A DNA stretch of 64,000 nt from Acinetobacter proteolyticus (GCF_000367945.1 NZ_KB849179.1:664446-728445); one strand, 5' to 3'; positions 1 through 8,179 are shown, counted from the stretch's first letter. The notes: a model not told the origin generated them from the letters alone. Translations and numbers: made by a program.

Positions 1-1
1 T

Positions 2-301
2 CGTGGAGGCAATCGTTCAGGCGGCCGTGGTCGCAGCCGTAGCGACGATGATTATGACGACCGCGGAGGCAATCGTTCAGGCGGCCGTGGTCGCAGCCAT
101 GATGACGATGAGTATGATGATCGTGGTGGCAACCGTTCAGGTGGTCGTGGTCGCAGCCGTGATTACGATGATTATGACGATCGTGGTGGCAACCGTTCAG
201 GTGGTCGTGGTCGCAGTCGTAACGATGATGATTATGACGATCGCGGTGGCAATCGTTCAGGCGGCCGTGGTCGCAGCCGTGACGACGATGATTATGATGA
301 T
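2..301 (+). repeat. Five tandem 60-bp coding repeats
   Basis: Units begin at 2, 62, 122, 182 and 242. They differ mainly at third codon positions and at a few codons in the acidic half, for example SRSD, SHDD, SRDY and SRND. The period is exactly 20 codons, so copy-number change keeps the frame. The array continues off the left edge, so the total copy number is unknown. Confidence 0.9.
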
Positions 302-361
302 CGTGGTAGTCGGGGTAACTCTAATCAGAAACGCGATGAATACGGTCGTTTTACTCGCTAA
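2..361 (+). CDS. C-terminal part of an Arg/Gly/Asp-rich repeat protein (partial)
   Basis: The 5' end lies outside the window; 119 codons and a TAA stop are visible. The frame reads as five near-identical 20-residue units, each with an RGGNRSGGRGRS part followed by an acidic DDDYDD part, and ends in KRDEYGRFTR. The alternation of basic RGG stretches and acidic Asp/Tyr stretches predicts a disordered, possibly nucleic-acid-binding tail. Acinetobacter genomes encode KGG-type stress proteins with similar Gly/Arg/Asp-rich tails, so this may be one, but the diagnostic N-terminal KGG motifs are not visible and the function is not assigned. A terminator follows the stop. The frame is supported by codon-level conservation between repeats; the frame one base later gives an artefactual Ala/Val-rich ORF. 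Confidence 0.6.
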   Translation, partial: RGGNRSGGRGRSRSDDDYDDRGGNRSGGRGRSHDDDEYDDRGGNRSGGRGRSRDYDDYDDRGGNRSGGRGRSRNDDDYDDRGGNRSGGRGRSRDDDDYDDRGSRGNSNQKRDEYGRFTR

Positions 362-384
362 TAAATCTACTGTTTAATAGACTG

Positions 385-417
385 AATTGGGTAAATATTT
401 TTTACCCAATTTTTTTT
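385..417 (+). terminator. Rho-independent terminator after the repeat protein
   Basis: A perfect 10-bp stem (ATTGGGTAAA at 386-395 with TTTACCCAAT at 401-410) with a 5-nt loop is followed by a run of T. It lies 24 bases after the stop codon. Confidence 0.85.
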
Positions 418-667
418 GATTAACCATTTATTCTCATTAAGTTAAGAGTTTTACTAATATTCAGTTGATATAGCCTCCTACTTAAACATCACTGTAACAA
501 AGATGCGTTTTGATAAAATTATGATGTTTATACTTGACCTTTAATTAAATGAGTTCTATTTTGGAACTTAAATAAGTTCTCAACATCCGATTCTGATTGT
601 GATCGGGATGATATAACGATAAGTGTGATCGAAAAGTGAGAAAAAATAAAAGGAACAGGAGTTTCAT
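418..667. other. Non-coding stretch upstream of the MaoC-like gene
   Basis: No credible gene is seen; the minus-strand reading frame across 528-806 overlaps the next gene and has no family signature. The region is AT-rich and should hold the promoter of the MaoC/oxidoreductase pair. TGTGATCG occurs twice, near 597 and 628, about three helical turns apart, which could be a regulator site. AGGAG just before 668 is the ribosome-binding site. Confidence 0.4.
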
Positions 668-1543
668 ATGTTTGCGATTCGTTACCAACAGATTCCCTTG
701 CAATTCTTATTCGAGCATCAGGCAACTTTGGCAGGACTTGGGAAAATAGGTTTACGCAGTCTAAAAAAAAGCAAGGTTGCTCAAGTCGACTGGCAGACAC
801 TTGCACCGATCAATGAGGTGATTGATGCACCGAGTCATGATTTAATCGAACATTACATCCAATGGAGTGGCGCTGAGCTCAATAAATATCAAGACTCAAT
901 CCCACCCCATATGGTGTCACAATGGGGATTGTCCTTTGCAACACGATTATTGCTCCAAACTCACTACCCATTAAGCAAAGTGATCAATCAGGGCGTCAGT
1001 CTGAAAATTCATGGCAAGCTTCCACGAACTGAAAAACTCATGATTCAAGCCAAGATCGCACAGATGGATGAACGTAATGGTTTAGCACGTGTTTCAGTTC
1101 AAATTACCACAGGTACGATTGCCGAACCTGAACTGGTAGAAGCACTGCTACATATGGCTTTTATTCTGCCTCATTTTGAAAAAATCAAACGCTCGGAAAC
1201 GAGTGACACGAAGCTTTGGCACACATTAGGCGAATGGTCGACTCGTTCAGATGATGGTTTGAAATTTGCCTTACTCACAGGTGACTTTAATCCGATTCAT
1301 TGGATTACACCATTAGCCAAACTGTCAAACTTTGGTCAAAAAGTGCTGCATGGCTTTGGAGTGTTCGCACGTAGTTTTGAATTCCTGCCTCAACCGATTC
1401 AGCAAATTGATGTCCGCTTCCTAAAACCTGTCAAACTTCCTTCAGAACATAACCGCGTGGAAACCAGTACCGAGCAGATGCAAAAGTATGTCCGTGTTGT
1501 CGGTTCGGCAGGACAAATCTGTTTAATGGGTCAATATTCATAA
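668..1543 (+). CDS. MaoC-like (hotdog-fold) dehydratase family protein
   Basis: This 291-residue protein belongs to the MaoC/hotdog acyl-CoA hydratase superfamily. The C-terminal third contains GDFNPIHW (about residues 213-220), which matches the catalytic Asp/His motif of R-specific enoyl-CoA hydratases, and is followed by the VLHGFGVFARSF helix. The N-terminal half looks like a degenerate second hotdog, so this is probably a double-hotdog protein. The substrate cannot be inferred; fatty acyl thioesters are the family norm. The ATG is preceded by AGGAG. The next gene starts 18 bases after the stop, so the two are probably co-transcribed, though why a MaoC protein travels with a molybdoenzyme is unclear. 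Confidence 0.75.
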   Translation: MFAIRYQQIPLQFLFEHQATLAGLGKIGLRSLKKSKVAQVDWQTLAPINEVIDAPSHDLIEHYIQWSGAELNKYQDSIPPHMVSQWGLSFATRLLLQTHYPLSKVINQGVSLKIHGKLPRTEKLMIQAKIAQMDERNGLARVSVQITTGTIAEPELVEALLHMAFILPHFEKIKRSETSDTKLWHTLGEWSTRSDDGLKFALLTGDFNPIHWITPLAKLSNFGQKVLHGFGVFARSFEFLPQPIQQIDVRFLKPVKLPSEHNRVETSTEQMQKYVRVVGSAGQICLMGQYS

Positions 1544-1561
1544 AATAATAAGGTGATAAAA

Positions 1562-3841
1562 ATGACGACTGCCACAGCAATCAAACAGGATGTAACCGCT
1601 TGTATTCTATGTTCACGTAATTGTGGACTCAGTGTAGAGATTGAAGATAATCGGTTTAAGAAGATTAAAGGTGATGATCAGCATCCTTTTTCGCAAGGCT
1701 ATATCTGCCAAAAGGCAGCACGTTTGCAGTATTATCAACAACATGCTGATCGTTTAACTTCACCGTTAAAACGTCAGGTAGATGGTTCATTTGAAGAGAT
1801 CAGTTGGGAACAAGCCATTCAGGAAATTGCTGAGCAGCTGGTACAGATTCGGAATAGCCATGGCGGAACAGCCTTTGCATCCGTAGGTGGGGGTGGTCAG
1901 GGCAATCATTTAGGCGCTGCTTATGGTCGTCAGTTGCTCTATGCCATGAAAAGTTTCTATTCCTATAATTCTTTGGCGCAGGAAAAAACGGGCGATTTCT
2001 GGGTCAATGGCCGTTTATTTGGCAGCCAAGCGTGTCATACCACTGAAGATGTAGAGCATGCAGATTATGTGCTGTTTATTGGTACCAATCCTTTTCAGGC
2101 GCACGGTATTCCAAATGCACGTGATACCTTAAAGCACATCAAAAAAGATCCGAATCGGACCATGGTGGTGTTTGATCCACGTGTGACTGAAACGGCCAAA
2201 CAAGCCGATATTCATGTGCAATTAAAACCAGGAACGGATGCTTATCTGATGTCGGCCATGATCGCAATCATGCTGCAAGAAGGACTGTATGATCTGCAAT
2301 TTATTCAGCAGCATACGCATGGCTTTAATCAGATCAAACAAGCCTTCTTGGCGGTTCCAATTGAAGAATATATCCAAAAAGCCGATGTTTCCGTGGAACT
2401 GATTTATCAGATTGTGCGTGATTTTGCCAAGGCGCAACGTGCGTGTGTCCGGATTGATCTTGGCATTCAACACACTTTAAATACCACTTTAAATGGTTAT
2501 TTGGAAAAGCTTTTATATTTACTCACAGGAAATTTTGGTAAACAAGGTGCTAATAATCTACATACCATGTTCATTCCAATTCTAAGCAATACCGATGAGC
2601 GTAATCCTAAATATCGCCGTACCGTACATCATAAAATGTTCCCGATTTCAGGCTTCTTTCCTCCGAATATTTTGCCTGATGAGATTCTAAAAGCAGGGGA
2701 AAAGCGAGTTCGTGCGGTATTTGTAGATAGCTGTAATCCTTTATTGACCTATCCAGATACGGCTGCCTATGAACAGGCTTTTCAGTCCTTAGAGCTTTTG
2801 GTTGTGGTCGATGTGGCCATGACTGAAACAGCGCGGATGGCGCATTATGTCTTGCCTGCGCATAGTCAATTTGAAAAGTGGGAATTCACAGGATTCAATC
2901 TGGAATTTCCGAATAATGGCTTTCATTTACGCCATCCTTTATTTAAGGCACAAGGTAATAGCCTACCTGAAGCAGAAATCTATACTCGTCTGCTCGAAGC
3001 CATGCAGGTGATTCCTCCACAGTTTCCGATATTGAGTAAAATTGCAGAAAAAGATTCCGCCAATACCGCTTATCTTGCCTATTTCGGCGCGCTAGGTGTC
3101 AGTTTTGCGAAAAATAAAAAGTTAATTCCTTATGCGGCATCGATTGTATACCGTACCTTGGGTAAGACTTTGCCAAATGATGCAGCCTCTACAGCCTTAT
3201 TACTTCCATTGTGTATGCAATATACGGCTCAGCACTATAAGGCGGTTAAGCAAGCAGGTTACAAAGGCAATCGATTCAATCTGGGGGTGAAATTATTCCA
3301 AACAATTTTGCAGCAACGCTCAGGCGTGGTGTTATCACAACATGACTATGCTGATGTTTGGGAATTGATCGCCTATAAAGACAAGAAAATTCGTTTGGCA
3401 ATTCCTGAAATGTTCATTGAACTGGCCCAACTGAAACAAGGTTCAATGACTTTAACCACAGATTATCCTTTTATTTTATTGGCAGGCGAACGTCGCAGTT
3501 ATAACGCCAATCAAATTTATCGTGATCCTACTTGGCGTAAAGTCGATGCAGAGGGGCGTTTAAGGATGAATCCAGAAGATGCGCAGACTTTAGGCGTTGA
3601 AACAGGACAGATGCTGCACTGTATTTCTGAGCATGGCAAGATTCAGGTCACGGTCGAACTTGATGAGGGAATGCGCAAAGGCGTGGTGTCGTTACCGCAT
3701 GGATATGGATTACGCTATCGAGGTGGAGAACCGATTGGGCCACAATTGAATCGTCTTACATCTGCTCAGCATTGTGATCCATTATCCAAGACTCCATATC
3801 ATAAATATGTGCCTGTGCGTTTAGAGCGACTCACCGCTTAG
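1562..3841 (+). CDS. Molybdopterin-dependent oxidoreductase (bis-MGD, DMSO reductase superfamily)
   Basis: The 759-residue protein has an N-terminal [4Fe-4S] motif CX2CX3CX27C (C14, C17, C21, C49) and then the molybdopterin oxidoreductase domain (GTNPFQAHG, VVFDPRVTETAKQAD, LKPGTDAYL) and the C-terminal dinucleotide-binding domain (GERRSYNANQ, near SLPHGYGLRY). No Tat signal is present, so a cytoplasmic enzyme is likely. In the stretch that usually carries the Cys/Sec/Ser molybdenum ligand I see only YNSLAQEKTG, so the substrate class is not obvious. It resembles formate dehydrogenase/assimilatory nitrate reductase relatives but I would not name a substrate. ATG 1562 is chosen over GTG 1553 because AAGGTG at 1550-1555 is well spaced for it. 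The moa operon follows downstream. Confidence 0.8.
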   Translation: MTTATAIKQDVTACILCSRNCGLSVEIEDNRFKKIKGDDQHPFSQGYICQKAARLQYYQQHADRLTSPLKRQVDGSFEEISWEQAIQEIAEQLVQIRNSHGGTAFASVGGGGQGNHLGAAYGRQLLYAMKSFYSYNSLAQEKTGDFWVNGRLFGSQACHTTEDVEHADYVLFIGTNPFQAHGIPNARDTLKHIKKDPNRTMVVFDPRVTETAKQADIHVQLKPGTDAYLMSAMIAIMLQEGLYDLQFIQQHTHGFNQIKQAFLAVPIEEYIQKADVSVELIYQIVRDFAKAQRACVRIDLGIQHTLNTTLNGYLEKLLYLLTGNFGKQGANNLHTMFIPILSNTDERNPKYRRTVHHKMFPISGFFPPNILPDEILKAGEKRVRAVFVDSCNPLLTYPDTAAYEQAFQSLELLVVVDVAMTETARMAHYVLPAHSQFEKWEFTGFNLEFPNNGFHLRHPLFKAQGNSLPEAEIYTRLLEAMQVIPPQFPILSKIAEKDSANTAYLAYFGALGVSFAKNKKLIPYAASIVYRTLGKTLPNDAASTALLLPLCMQYTAQHYKAVKQAGYKGNRFNLGVKLFQTILQQRSGVVLSQHDYADVWELIAYKDKKIRLAIPEMFIELAQLKQGSMTLTTDYPFILLAGERRSYNANQIYRDPTWRKVDAEGRLRMNPEDAQTLGVETGQMLHCISEHGKIQVTVELDEGMRKGVVSLPHGYGLRYRGGEPIGPQLNRLTSAQHCDPLSKTPYHKYVPVRLERLTA

Positions 3842-3871
3842 ACGATCAGCCTATTCATATTTTTGTTTAAA

Positions 3872-3919
3872 TGCACCAAATTCTTTCATGTTAGTTAAAT
3901 CATGTTTGAAATTGGTGCA
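3872..3919 (+). promoter_or_regulatory. Two NtrC-like sites upstream of moaA
   Basis: TGCACCAAATTCTTTCA (3872-3888) matches 14 of 17 positions of the NtrC consensus TGCACCAWWWTGGTGCA, and TGTTTGAAATTGGTGCA (3903-3919) matches 13 of 17 with a perfect right half. Their centres are 31 bp apart, three helical turns, like the paired strong sites upstream of enteric glnA. Both sit inside a larger imperfect palindrome (3856-3941) whose outer arms CATATTTTTGTT and AACAAAAATATG are perfect. A sigma-54 element follows at 4027. The match is by eye; footprinting is lacking. Confidence 0.6.
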
Positions 3920-4026
3920 ATATAAACTGAACAAAAATATGCTGACAGGCGCAATTTTTATTTGTAGATTGAAAGTATGACTTATTCAATTAAATAAGCA
4001 ACATCATCATAAAGTTGCTGTGCGAT

Positions 4027-4042
4027 TGGAATAATTATTGCT
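4027..4042 (+). promoter_or_regulatory. Candidate sigma-54 promoter of the moa operon
   Basis: TTGGAATAATTATTGC has the invariant GG (4028-4029) and GC (4040-4041) separated by exactly 10 bases and the TTGCT -12 element. A start site near 4053 would put the NtrC-like sites at about -173 and -142, a normal enhancer distance. The -24 element lacks the usual CAC after GG, so it may be weak. Confidence 0.55.
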
Positions 4043-4129
4043 ATAAAAAATAATTCACTGTGATGAGTACAACAAGGATGCACAGAAGCTGTGCTAAACC
4101 CAGTAACAAGATTCACAAAATGAGTGCGT

Positions 4130-5161
4130 ATGATGAAGCATGAGAGACCTGAAACGAGCTTATCGATCTTGCAAGATCAGTATGGTCGGATTAAGCGTAA
4201 GTTACGGATTTCGGTGACGGATCGCTGTAATTTCAAATGCGTTTATTGTATGCCTGAGCATCCACAATGGATGAAAAAGCACGATTTGCTCAGTTTTGAA
4301 GCCTTATTGATTTTTTGCAAATATATGGTTCAACAAGGGATTGAAAATATTCGCATCACAGGGGGGGAGCCCCTTATGCGTCAAGGTGTAGTGCATTTTA
4401 TTCGTGATTTACAGGCCTTTAGGGTGTTGGGACTGAAACGTATTTCAATGACCACCAATGGTCATTATTTAGCGAAGTATGCGGAGCAATTGAAGCAAGC
4501 GGGCTTGGATGATCTGAATATCAGTCTGGATAGCCTAGATCCGATTCAATTTAAACAACTGACTAAAAAAGATATTGTGCCTGTGCTGAATGGTATTGAA
4601 GCAGCAAAAAATGCTGGTCTCCCATTCAAAATCAATTGTGTTTTGATGCAGGGTCAAAACCATGACCAGATTTTGCCGATGGTACGCTGGGCAAAACAGC
4701 ATGATATTCCCTTGCGCTTTATTGAATTTATGCCGCTGGATGGCGATCAACACTGGACCGATCAAGCGGTGGTGAGCGAGGCTGAAATTCTAGCGCAACT
4801 CAAACCTTATTATGACATTCAAGTCTTGCAACAACAGCATGAACCAGCGCGAATCTATCAACTGGATGGACAATATCAGCTTGGTATCATTTCAACCATT
4901 ACCCATTCATTTTGTGGCGACTGTGATCGTATCCGCTTAACGGCTCAAGGTGAACTTTACAATTGTTTGTTCGCCCAGCAGGGGCTCGATATCAAAGCTG
5001 ATTTAGCAGCCACTATGCAGTCCAGTCTGGATACCAGACAGCACGCATTGCAACAGCTTGATCAAAAAATTAAACCTTATATTTGGCATAAGGCCAAAGG
5101 CTATCATGCGATACAGCATCAACAAGCACGTAAAATCAGCATGCATATGCTGGGTGGTTAA
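4130..5161 (+). CDS. moaA: GTP 3',8-cyclase MoaA (molybdenum cofactor step 1)
   Basis: This radical SAM enzyme converts GTP to 3',8-cyclo-7,8-dihydro-GTP, the first step of molybdopterin synthesis. The N-terminal cluster motif is CX3CX2C (C33, C37, C40 in TDRCNFKCVYC), the SAM-binding GGEP is in RITGGEPLMRQG, the second cluster motif is in SFCGDCDRIRLT plus a later Cys, and the protein ends in the functional GlyGly tail (MLGG). The 343-residue length is normal. Start choice is uncertain: GTG 4124, ATG 4130 and ATG 4133 are in frame and ribosome-binding signals are weak. It heads the moaA-moaD-moaE-moaCB-moeA operon behind a candidate sigma-54 promoter. Confidence 0.96.
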   Translation: MMKHERPETSLSILQDQYGRIKRKLRISVTDRCNFKCVYCMPEHPQWMKKHDLLSFEALLIFCKYMVQQGIENIRITGGEPLMRQGVVHFIRDLQAFRVLGLKRISMTTNGHYLAKYAEQLKQAGLDDLNISLDSLDPIQFKQLTKKDIVPVLNGIEAAKNAGLPFKINCVLMQGQNHDQILPMVRWAKQHDIPLRFIEFMPLDGDQHWTDQAVVSEAEILAQLKPYYDIQVLQQQHEPARIYQLDGQYQLGIISTITHSFCGDCDRIRLTAQGELYNCLFAQQGLDIKADLAATMQSSLDTRQHALQQLDQKIKPYIWHKAKGYHAIQHQQARKISMHMLGG

Positions 5162-5183
5162 CTAAAAGTGGTCTGGAGAAAAT

Positions 5184-5435
5184 ATGCAAACCATTGAGAT
5201 AAAAATAGAAGCGTTTGGGGCAATCGAAAGGTTATTGCCGAAACCGCTGGCATTTGAGTTTGCAGCAGACCGAATGGTCAACGATGTATTGGCGCATATT
5301 GTGACCCTTTATCCAGAGGTGGATCATGCCATGGAAAAATGTGCATGTGCGATTGGCGAAGATATCATTACCCGCCAAACCCCCTTAGAAAATTCCTGTA
5401 CCTTGGTGTTGCTGTCGCCGGTAGCGGGAGGTTAA
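5184..5435 (+). CDS. moaD: Molybdopterin synthase sulfur carrier subunit MoaD
   Basis: The 83-residue ubiquitin-fold protein ends in VAGG, the GlyGly tail that is adenylated and thiocarboxylated (normally by MoeB) and donates sulfur to cyclic pyranopterin monophosphate. TCTGGAG precedes the ATG. It lies 22 bp after moaA and two bases before moaE, its partner in the MoaD2-MoaE2 synthase. No moeB is present in this window, so activation must come from elsewhere in the genome. Confidence 0.93.
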   Translation: MQTIEIKIEAFGAIERLLPKPLAFEFAADRMVNDVLAHIVTLYPEVDHAMEKCACAIGEDIITRQTPLENSCTLVLLSPVAGG

Positions 5436-5437
5436 AT

Positions 5438-5977
5438 ATGCGTGAATTTGCTAGAGTTCAAGATCAGGCTTTAAGCCTCGATAGTTTTGATCCAATCCAG
5501 TCCTTTCCTGAGTGTGGCGGAGTTGATATTTTCATTGGTACGGTTCGTAATCATCATGAAGGAAAAGCAGTCAAAGCCTTAAAATATACCTCCTATACAC
5601 CTGTTGCTGAGAAAATGATTCGCGCAATCGAACAGGAGATTAAAGATAAATATCAAGTCTCTTATGTGCGTGTCGTGCATCGGATTGGCTATTTGGATGT
5701 CAGTGAAACTGCGATTATTGCCATTGCCTATGCAGCACATCGCCGTGAAGCATTTCAAGCCTGTGAAGAGGCGGTGGAGCGGGTCAAACATGAAGTGCCG
5801 ATCTGGAAAGAAGAATTTTTTATAGATGGTACCAGTCAATATGTAGAAGGCTGTTGTATTCGTAAAGATCAGACCGATAATGTTCAAGCGAAAATCCCCC
5901 TAAGTCCCCCTTTATTAAAGAGGGATTTACTCGAGCATCACCATGAAAATTGTAGCCATGAGCATACACACGAATAA
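5438..5977 (+). CDS. moaE: Molybdopterin synthase catalytic subunit MoaE with an extended C-terminus
   Basis: MoaE inserts the dithiolene sulfurs into precursor Z using MoaD thiocarboxylate. Family motifs are GGVDIFIGTVRNHHEG (about 27-42), HRIGYLDVSE (81-90), the HRREAF helix, and PIWKEEFF with the conserved lysine K124. At 179 residues it is about 30 longer than usual. Residues 153-179 form a non-homologous tail, the first half encoded by a REP-like palindrome (5892-5928) and the second half His/Glu-rich (EHHHENCSHEHTHE). The start is ATG 5438, directly after moaD with GGAGG overlapping the moaD stop; the longer in-frame start at 5339 would overlap moaD deeply and is rejected. Confidence 0.94.
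   Translation: MREFARVQDQALSLDSFDPIQSFPECGGVDIFIGTVRNHHEGKAVKALKYTSYTPVAEKMIRAIEQEIKDKYQVSYVRVVHRIGYLDVSETAIIAIAYAAHRREAFQACEEAVERVKHEVPIWKEEFFIDGTSQYVEGCCIRKDQTDNVQAKIPLSPPLLKRDLLEHHHENCSHEHTHE
5892..5928 (+). repeat. REP-like palindrome read through as moaE coding sequence
   Basis: AAATCCCCCTAAGTCCCCC at 5892-5910 and AGAGGGATTT at 5919-5928 form an imperfect inverted repeat of the C-rich/G-rich type scattered between genes in many Acinetobacter genomes. Here it lies inside the moaE reading frame and encodes IPLSPPLLKRD. The resemblance to the genus repeat is from memory; only one copy is visible in this window. Confidence 0.55.
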
Positions 5978-5994
5978 AGCGTCAGGAAGTTAAA

Positions 5995-6918
5995 ATGAAA
6001 AATGTTGGGATGAAACCCGAGAGTTATCGTGTTGCAGAAGCGCAAGCGATTTTACATGCCCCCGCACATTGCATTCAGTTATTGCGAGACGGTAATACCG
6101 AAAAAGGTGATGCTTTAAAAACTGCACGCATTGCAGGGATTTTAGCAGCTAAACGTACGGACGAACTGATTCCACTCTGCCATCCATTACCGATCTACCG
6201 CGCCGATGTCGATTATGACCTGCATGATGACCATGTGGTGATTCTGACCACAGTGGAGACCATTGGGCCAACAGGTGTGGAAATGGAAGCCCTAACAGCT
6301 GCAAGTCTGGCGGGTTTAACCTTGTATGACATGTTAAAACCGCATTGTGAGCCAGAAGAACTGTGTTTAGATCAGTGTAAATTATTGAAGAAAAAAGGTG
6401 GGAAATCACACTTTAAACGTACTTTACGTCAACCCGTTTCAGCCGCTGTACTGGTGCTTTCGGATACGGTTGCAGCAGGTCGTAAACCCGACACTGCAGG
6501 TAAATCGGTTGTAGAAACTTTGACTGAAGCAGGTTTTGATCCGATTCATTATCAGATTTTGCCAGATGAAGCTGATCAGCTCAAAGATTTAGTTCTAGAA
6601 CTGACCAAATCTTATGCATGCATTATGACAGTGGGTGGAACAGGTATTGGCAAGCGCGATATTACTGTGGATACCCTTGAGCCACTATTGGAGCGCAAAC
6701 TCGATGGTTTAATGGAAGCGGCGCGTTCATTTGGGCAAAGACGCACACCTTATGCGGCAATGTCTCGTGGTGTTGCCGGGTTTATTGACCGTTCATTGGT
6801 GGTGACTTTACCGGGAAGCCGTGGCGGCGCAAGTGAATCGATGGCGGCCATTTTGCCTGCACTGGTGCATATTTTTGATGTCTGTCGTGATCTACCCCAT
6901 CCGGGAGGCTATGAATAA
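5995..6918 (+). CDS. moaCB: Fused MoaC-MoaB molybdenum cofactor protein
   Basis: Residues 1 to about 140 are MoaC (cyclic pyranopterin monophosphate synthase): [25 protein letters not shown] (61-66) and [13 protein letters not shown] (90-102). Residues about 147-300 are a MoaB/MogA-type molybdopterin adenylyltransferase domain with [11 protein letters not shown] (214-224) and [12 protein letters not shown]. The N-terminal MVDV segment of standalone MoaC is represented by MKNV, so the leading dozen or so residues are short. Such fusions are known in some bacteria and place consecutive pathway activities on one chain. The gene overlaps moeA by one base (TAATG), indicating translational coupling. 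Confidence 0.93.
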   Translation: MKNVGMKPESYRVAEAQAILHAPAHCIQLLRDGNTEKGDALKTARIAGILAAKRTDELIPLCHPLPIYRADVDYDLHDDHVVILTTVETIGPTGVEMEALTAASLAGLTLYDMLKPHCEPEELCLDQCKLLKKKGGKSHFKRTLRQPVSAAVLVLSDTVAAGRKPDTAGKSVVETLTEAGFDPIHYQILPDEADQLKDLVLELTKSYACIMTVGGTGIGKRDITVDTLEPLLERKLDGLMEAARSFGQRRTPYAAMSRGVAGFIDRSLVVTLPGSRGGASESMAAILPALVHIFDVCRDLPHPGGYE

Positions 6919-8147
6919 TGTCAGGATGTGGTGCTGAAAAGGGTCTGATCAGTATTGATGAAGCGTTAGCATTGGTGCAAACCCAACCGAAAGCTTTAAA
7001 AGTTGAGACATTGCCTTTAGCTGATGGACTGAATCGTTATTTAGCCAAAGCGATCAATTCCAATGTCGATCTGCCAAGTTTTTCGCAAAGTGCAGTGGAT
7101 GGTTATGCCCTGAATAGTTCTGCTGAGAATCTTAAAGACACGGTATATGACGTGATTGGTGAAATTAAGGCAGGCAGTGAATCTGAGCATCAGCTCAAAG
7201 ATGGGCAAGCGATTCGTATTTTCACTGGTGGGAAAACCCCTGAGGGGACAACGCATGTTGCACGACAAGAAATCGTCGCCGTAGAAGCCAATCAAACGAT
7301 TCGCTTGACTGAACACATTCAGCGCCAAGCGGATATTCGTTTTGTTGGTGAAGAAGTGCAACGTGGTCAGCAATTGGCGGATGTTGGGCAGCGAATTAAT
7401 ATTGGTGCACTGGCAGCACTGAGTATGGCAGGTGTACACAGCATCGACGTTTTTCAAGCACCTAAAGTGGTTGTGGTCATTACAGGGGATGAAGTTGCGG
7501 AGACGGCAGAAGATTTGCAGGCAGGCAAAGTTTTTGATGCTAATGGGCCACTATTGAAAGCTTGGTTGAAAGATTATGGCATAGATGCGGAAATTCTGCA
7601 CATTGCAGATGCAGCCGCAGAGGTGACGCAATGTTTTGAGCGCCTAAAACAACAATATGATCTGATCATTACCACAGGCGGTGTTTCTGTTGGGGATTAT
7701 GATTTTGTTCGCCCATGTGCATTTGAAACAGGTTTTGAACAAGTCTTTTGGAAGGTAAAACAAAAACCAGGCAAGCCCTTATTCTTTGCCGAGTACACAC
7801 AGCAAGCGCAGAGCTGCTATTTGTTAGGTTTGCCCGGCAATCCTGCTGCGGTCTATGTTTGTATGCAAGTCTATGGCAAAGCCTTATTGGATGCCTTGCA
7901 AAACCAACGCCAACCCTTGCAATGGTTGAGCGGTGTGCTCACTCATGATTTAAAATCGGATGCACGTGAACGTTTTTTAAGAATGCAGGCTTATTTTGAT
8001 CAAGGGCAACTCAAGTTCCAAAGCTTGGCGAAACAGCAATCGCATATGCTGAGCAATTTAATGCAAGCAAACAGTCTGGTGCGTATCCCCGCCAATACCA
8101 AACTAGAAGGCGGGCAGCTCCTTACTGGGCTATTCATTCACAACTAA
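6918..8147 (+). CDS. moeA: Molybdopterin molybdotransferase MoeA
   Basis: MoeA inserts molybdate into adenylylated molybdopterin. The 409-residue protein has the N-terminal SFSQSAVDGYAL motif, the MoCF domain with TGDEVAETAEDLQAGKVFDANG and TTGGVSVGDYDFV, GLPGNPAAV, and the C-terminal beta-barrel domain. It is the last gene of the operon and starts in the moaCB stop. No mobA or moeB follows; those steps must be encoded elsewhere. Confidence 0.95.
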   Translation: MSGCGAEKGLISIDEALALVQTQPKALKVETLPLADGLNRYLAKAINSNVDLPSFSQSAVDGYALNSSAENLKDTVYDVIGEIKAGSESEHQLKDGQAIRIFTGGKTPEGTTHVARQEIVAVEANQTIRLTEHIQRQADIRFVGEEVQRGQQLADVGQRINIGALAALSMAGVHSIDVFQAPKVVVVITGDEVAETAEDLQAGKVFDANGPLLKAWLKDYGIDAEILHIADAAAEVTQCFERLKQQYDLIITTGGVSVGDYDFVRPCAFETGFEQVFWKVKQKPGKPLFFAEYTQQAQSCYLLGLPGNPAAVYVCMQVYGKALLDALQNQRQPLQWLSGVLTHDLKSDARERFLRMQAYFDQGQLKFQSLAKQQSHMLSNLMQANSLVRIPANTKLEGGQLLTGLFIHN

Positions 8148-8179
8148 ATTGTTTTGATGAATTTATGTAAAATGACTGA

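Noticed and set aside
2..301. Possible CRISPR array or intergenic satellite
   Set aside because: The repeats are contiguous, without spacers, and are an exact multiple of three with synonymous differences, so they are coding.
3..377. Ala/Val/Met-rich reading frame of 124 codons
   Set aside because: It is the frame +1 shadow of the RGG/Asp repeat protein; its periodicity comes from the 60-bp repeat and it has no natural composition.
528..806. Minus-strand reading frame upstream of the MaoC-like gene
   Set aside because: Overlaps the real plus-strand gene start, no family signature and no ribosome-binding site.
3942..4123. Moco riboswitch in the moaA leader
   Set aside because: I could not find the conserved Moco-RNA core in the leader; only the sigma-54 element and NtrC-like sites are supported.
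7041..7457. Minus-strand 138-codon frame inside moeA
   Set aside because: Fully antisense to conserved moeA motifs; shadow frame.
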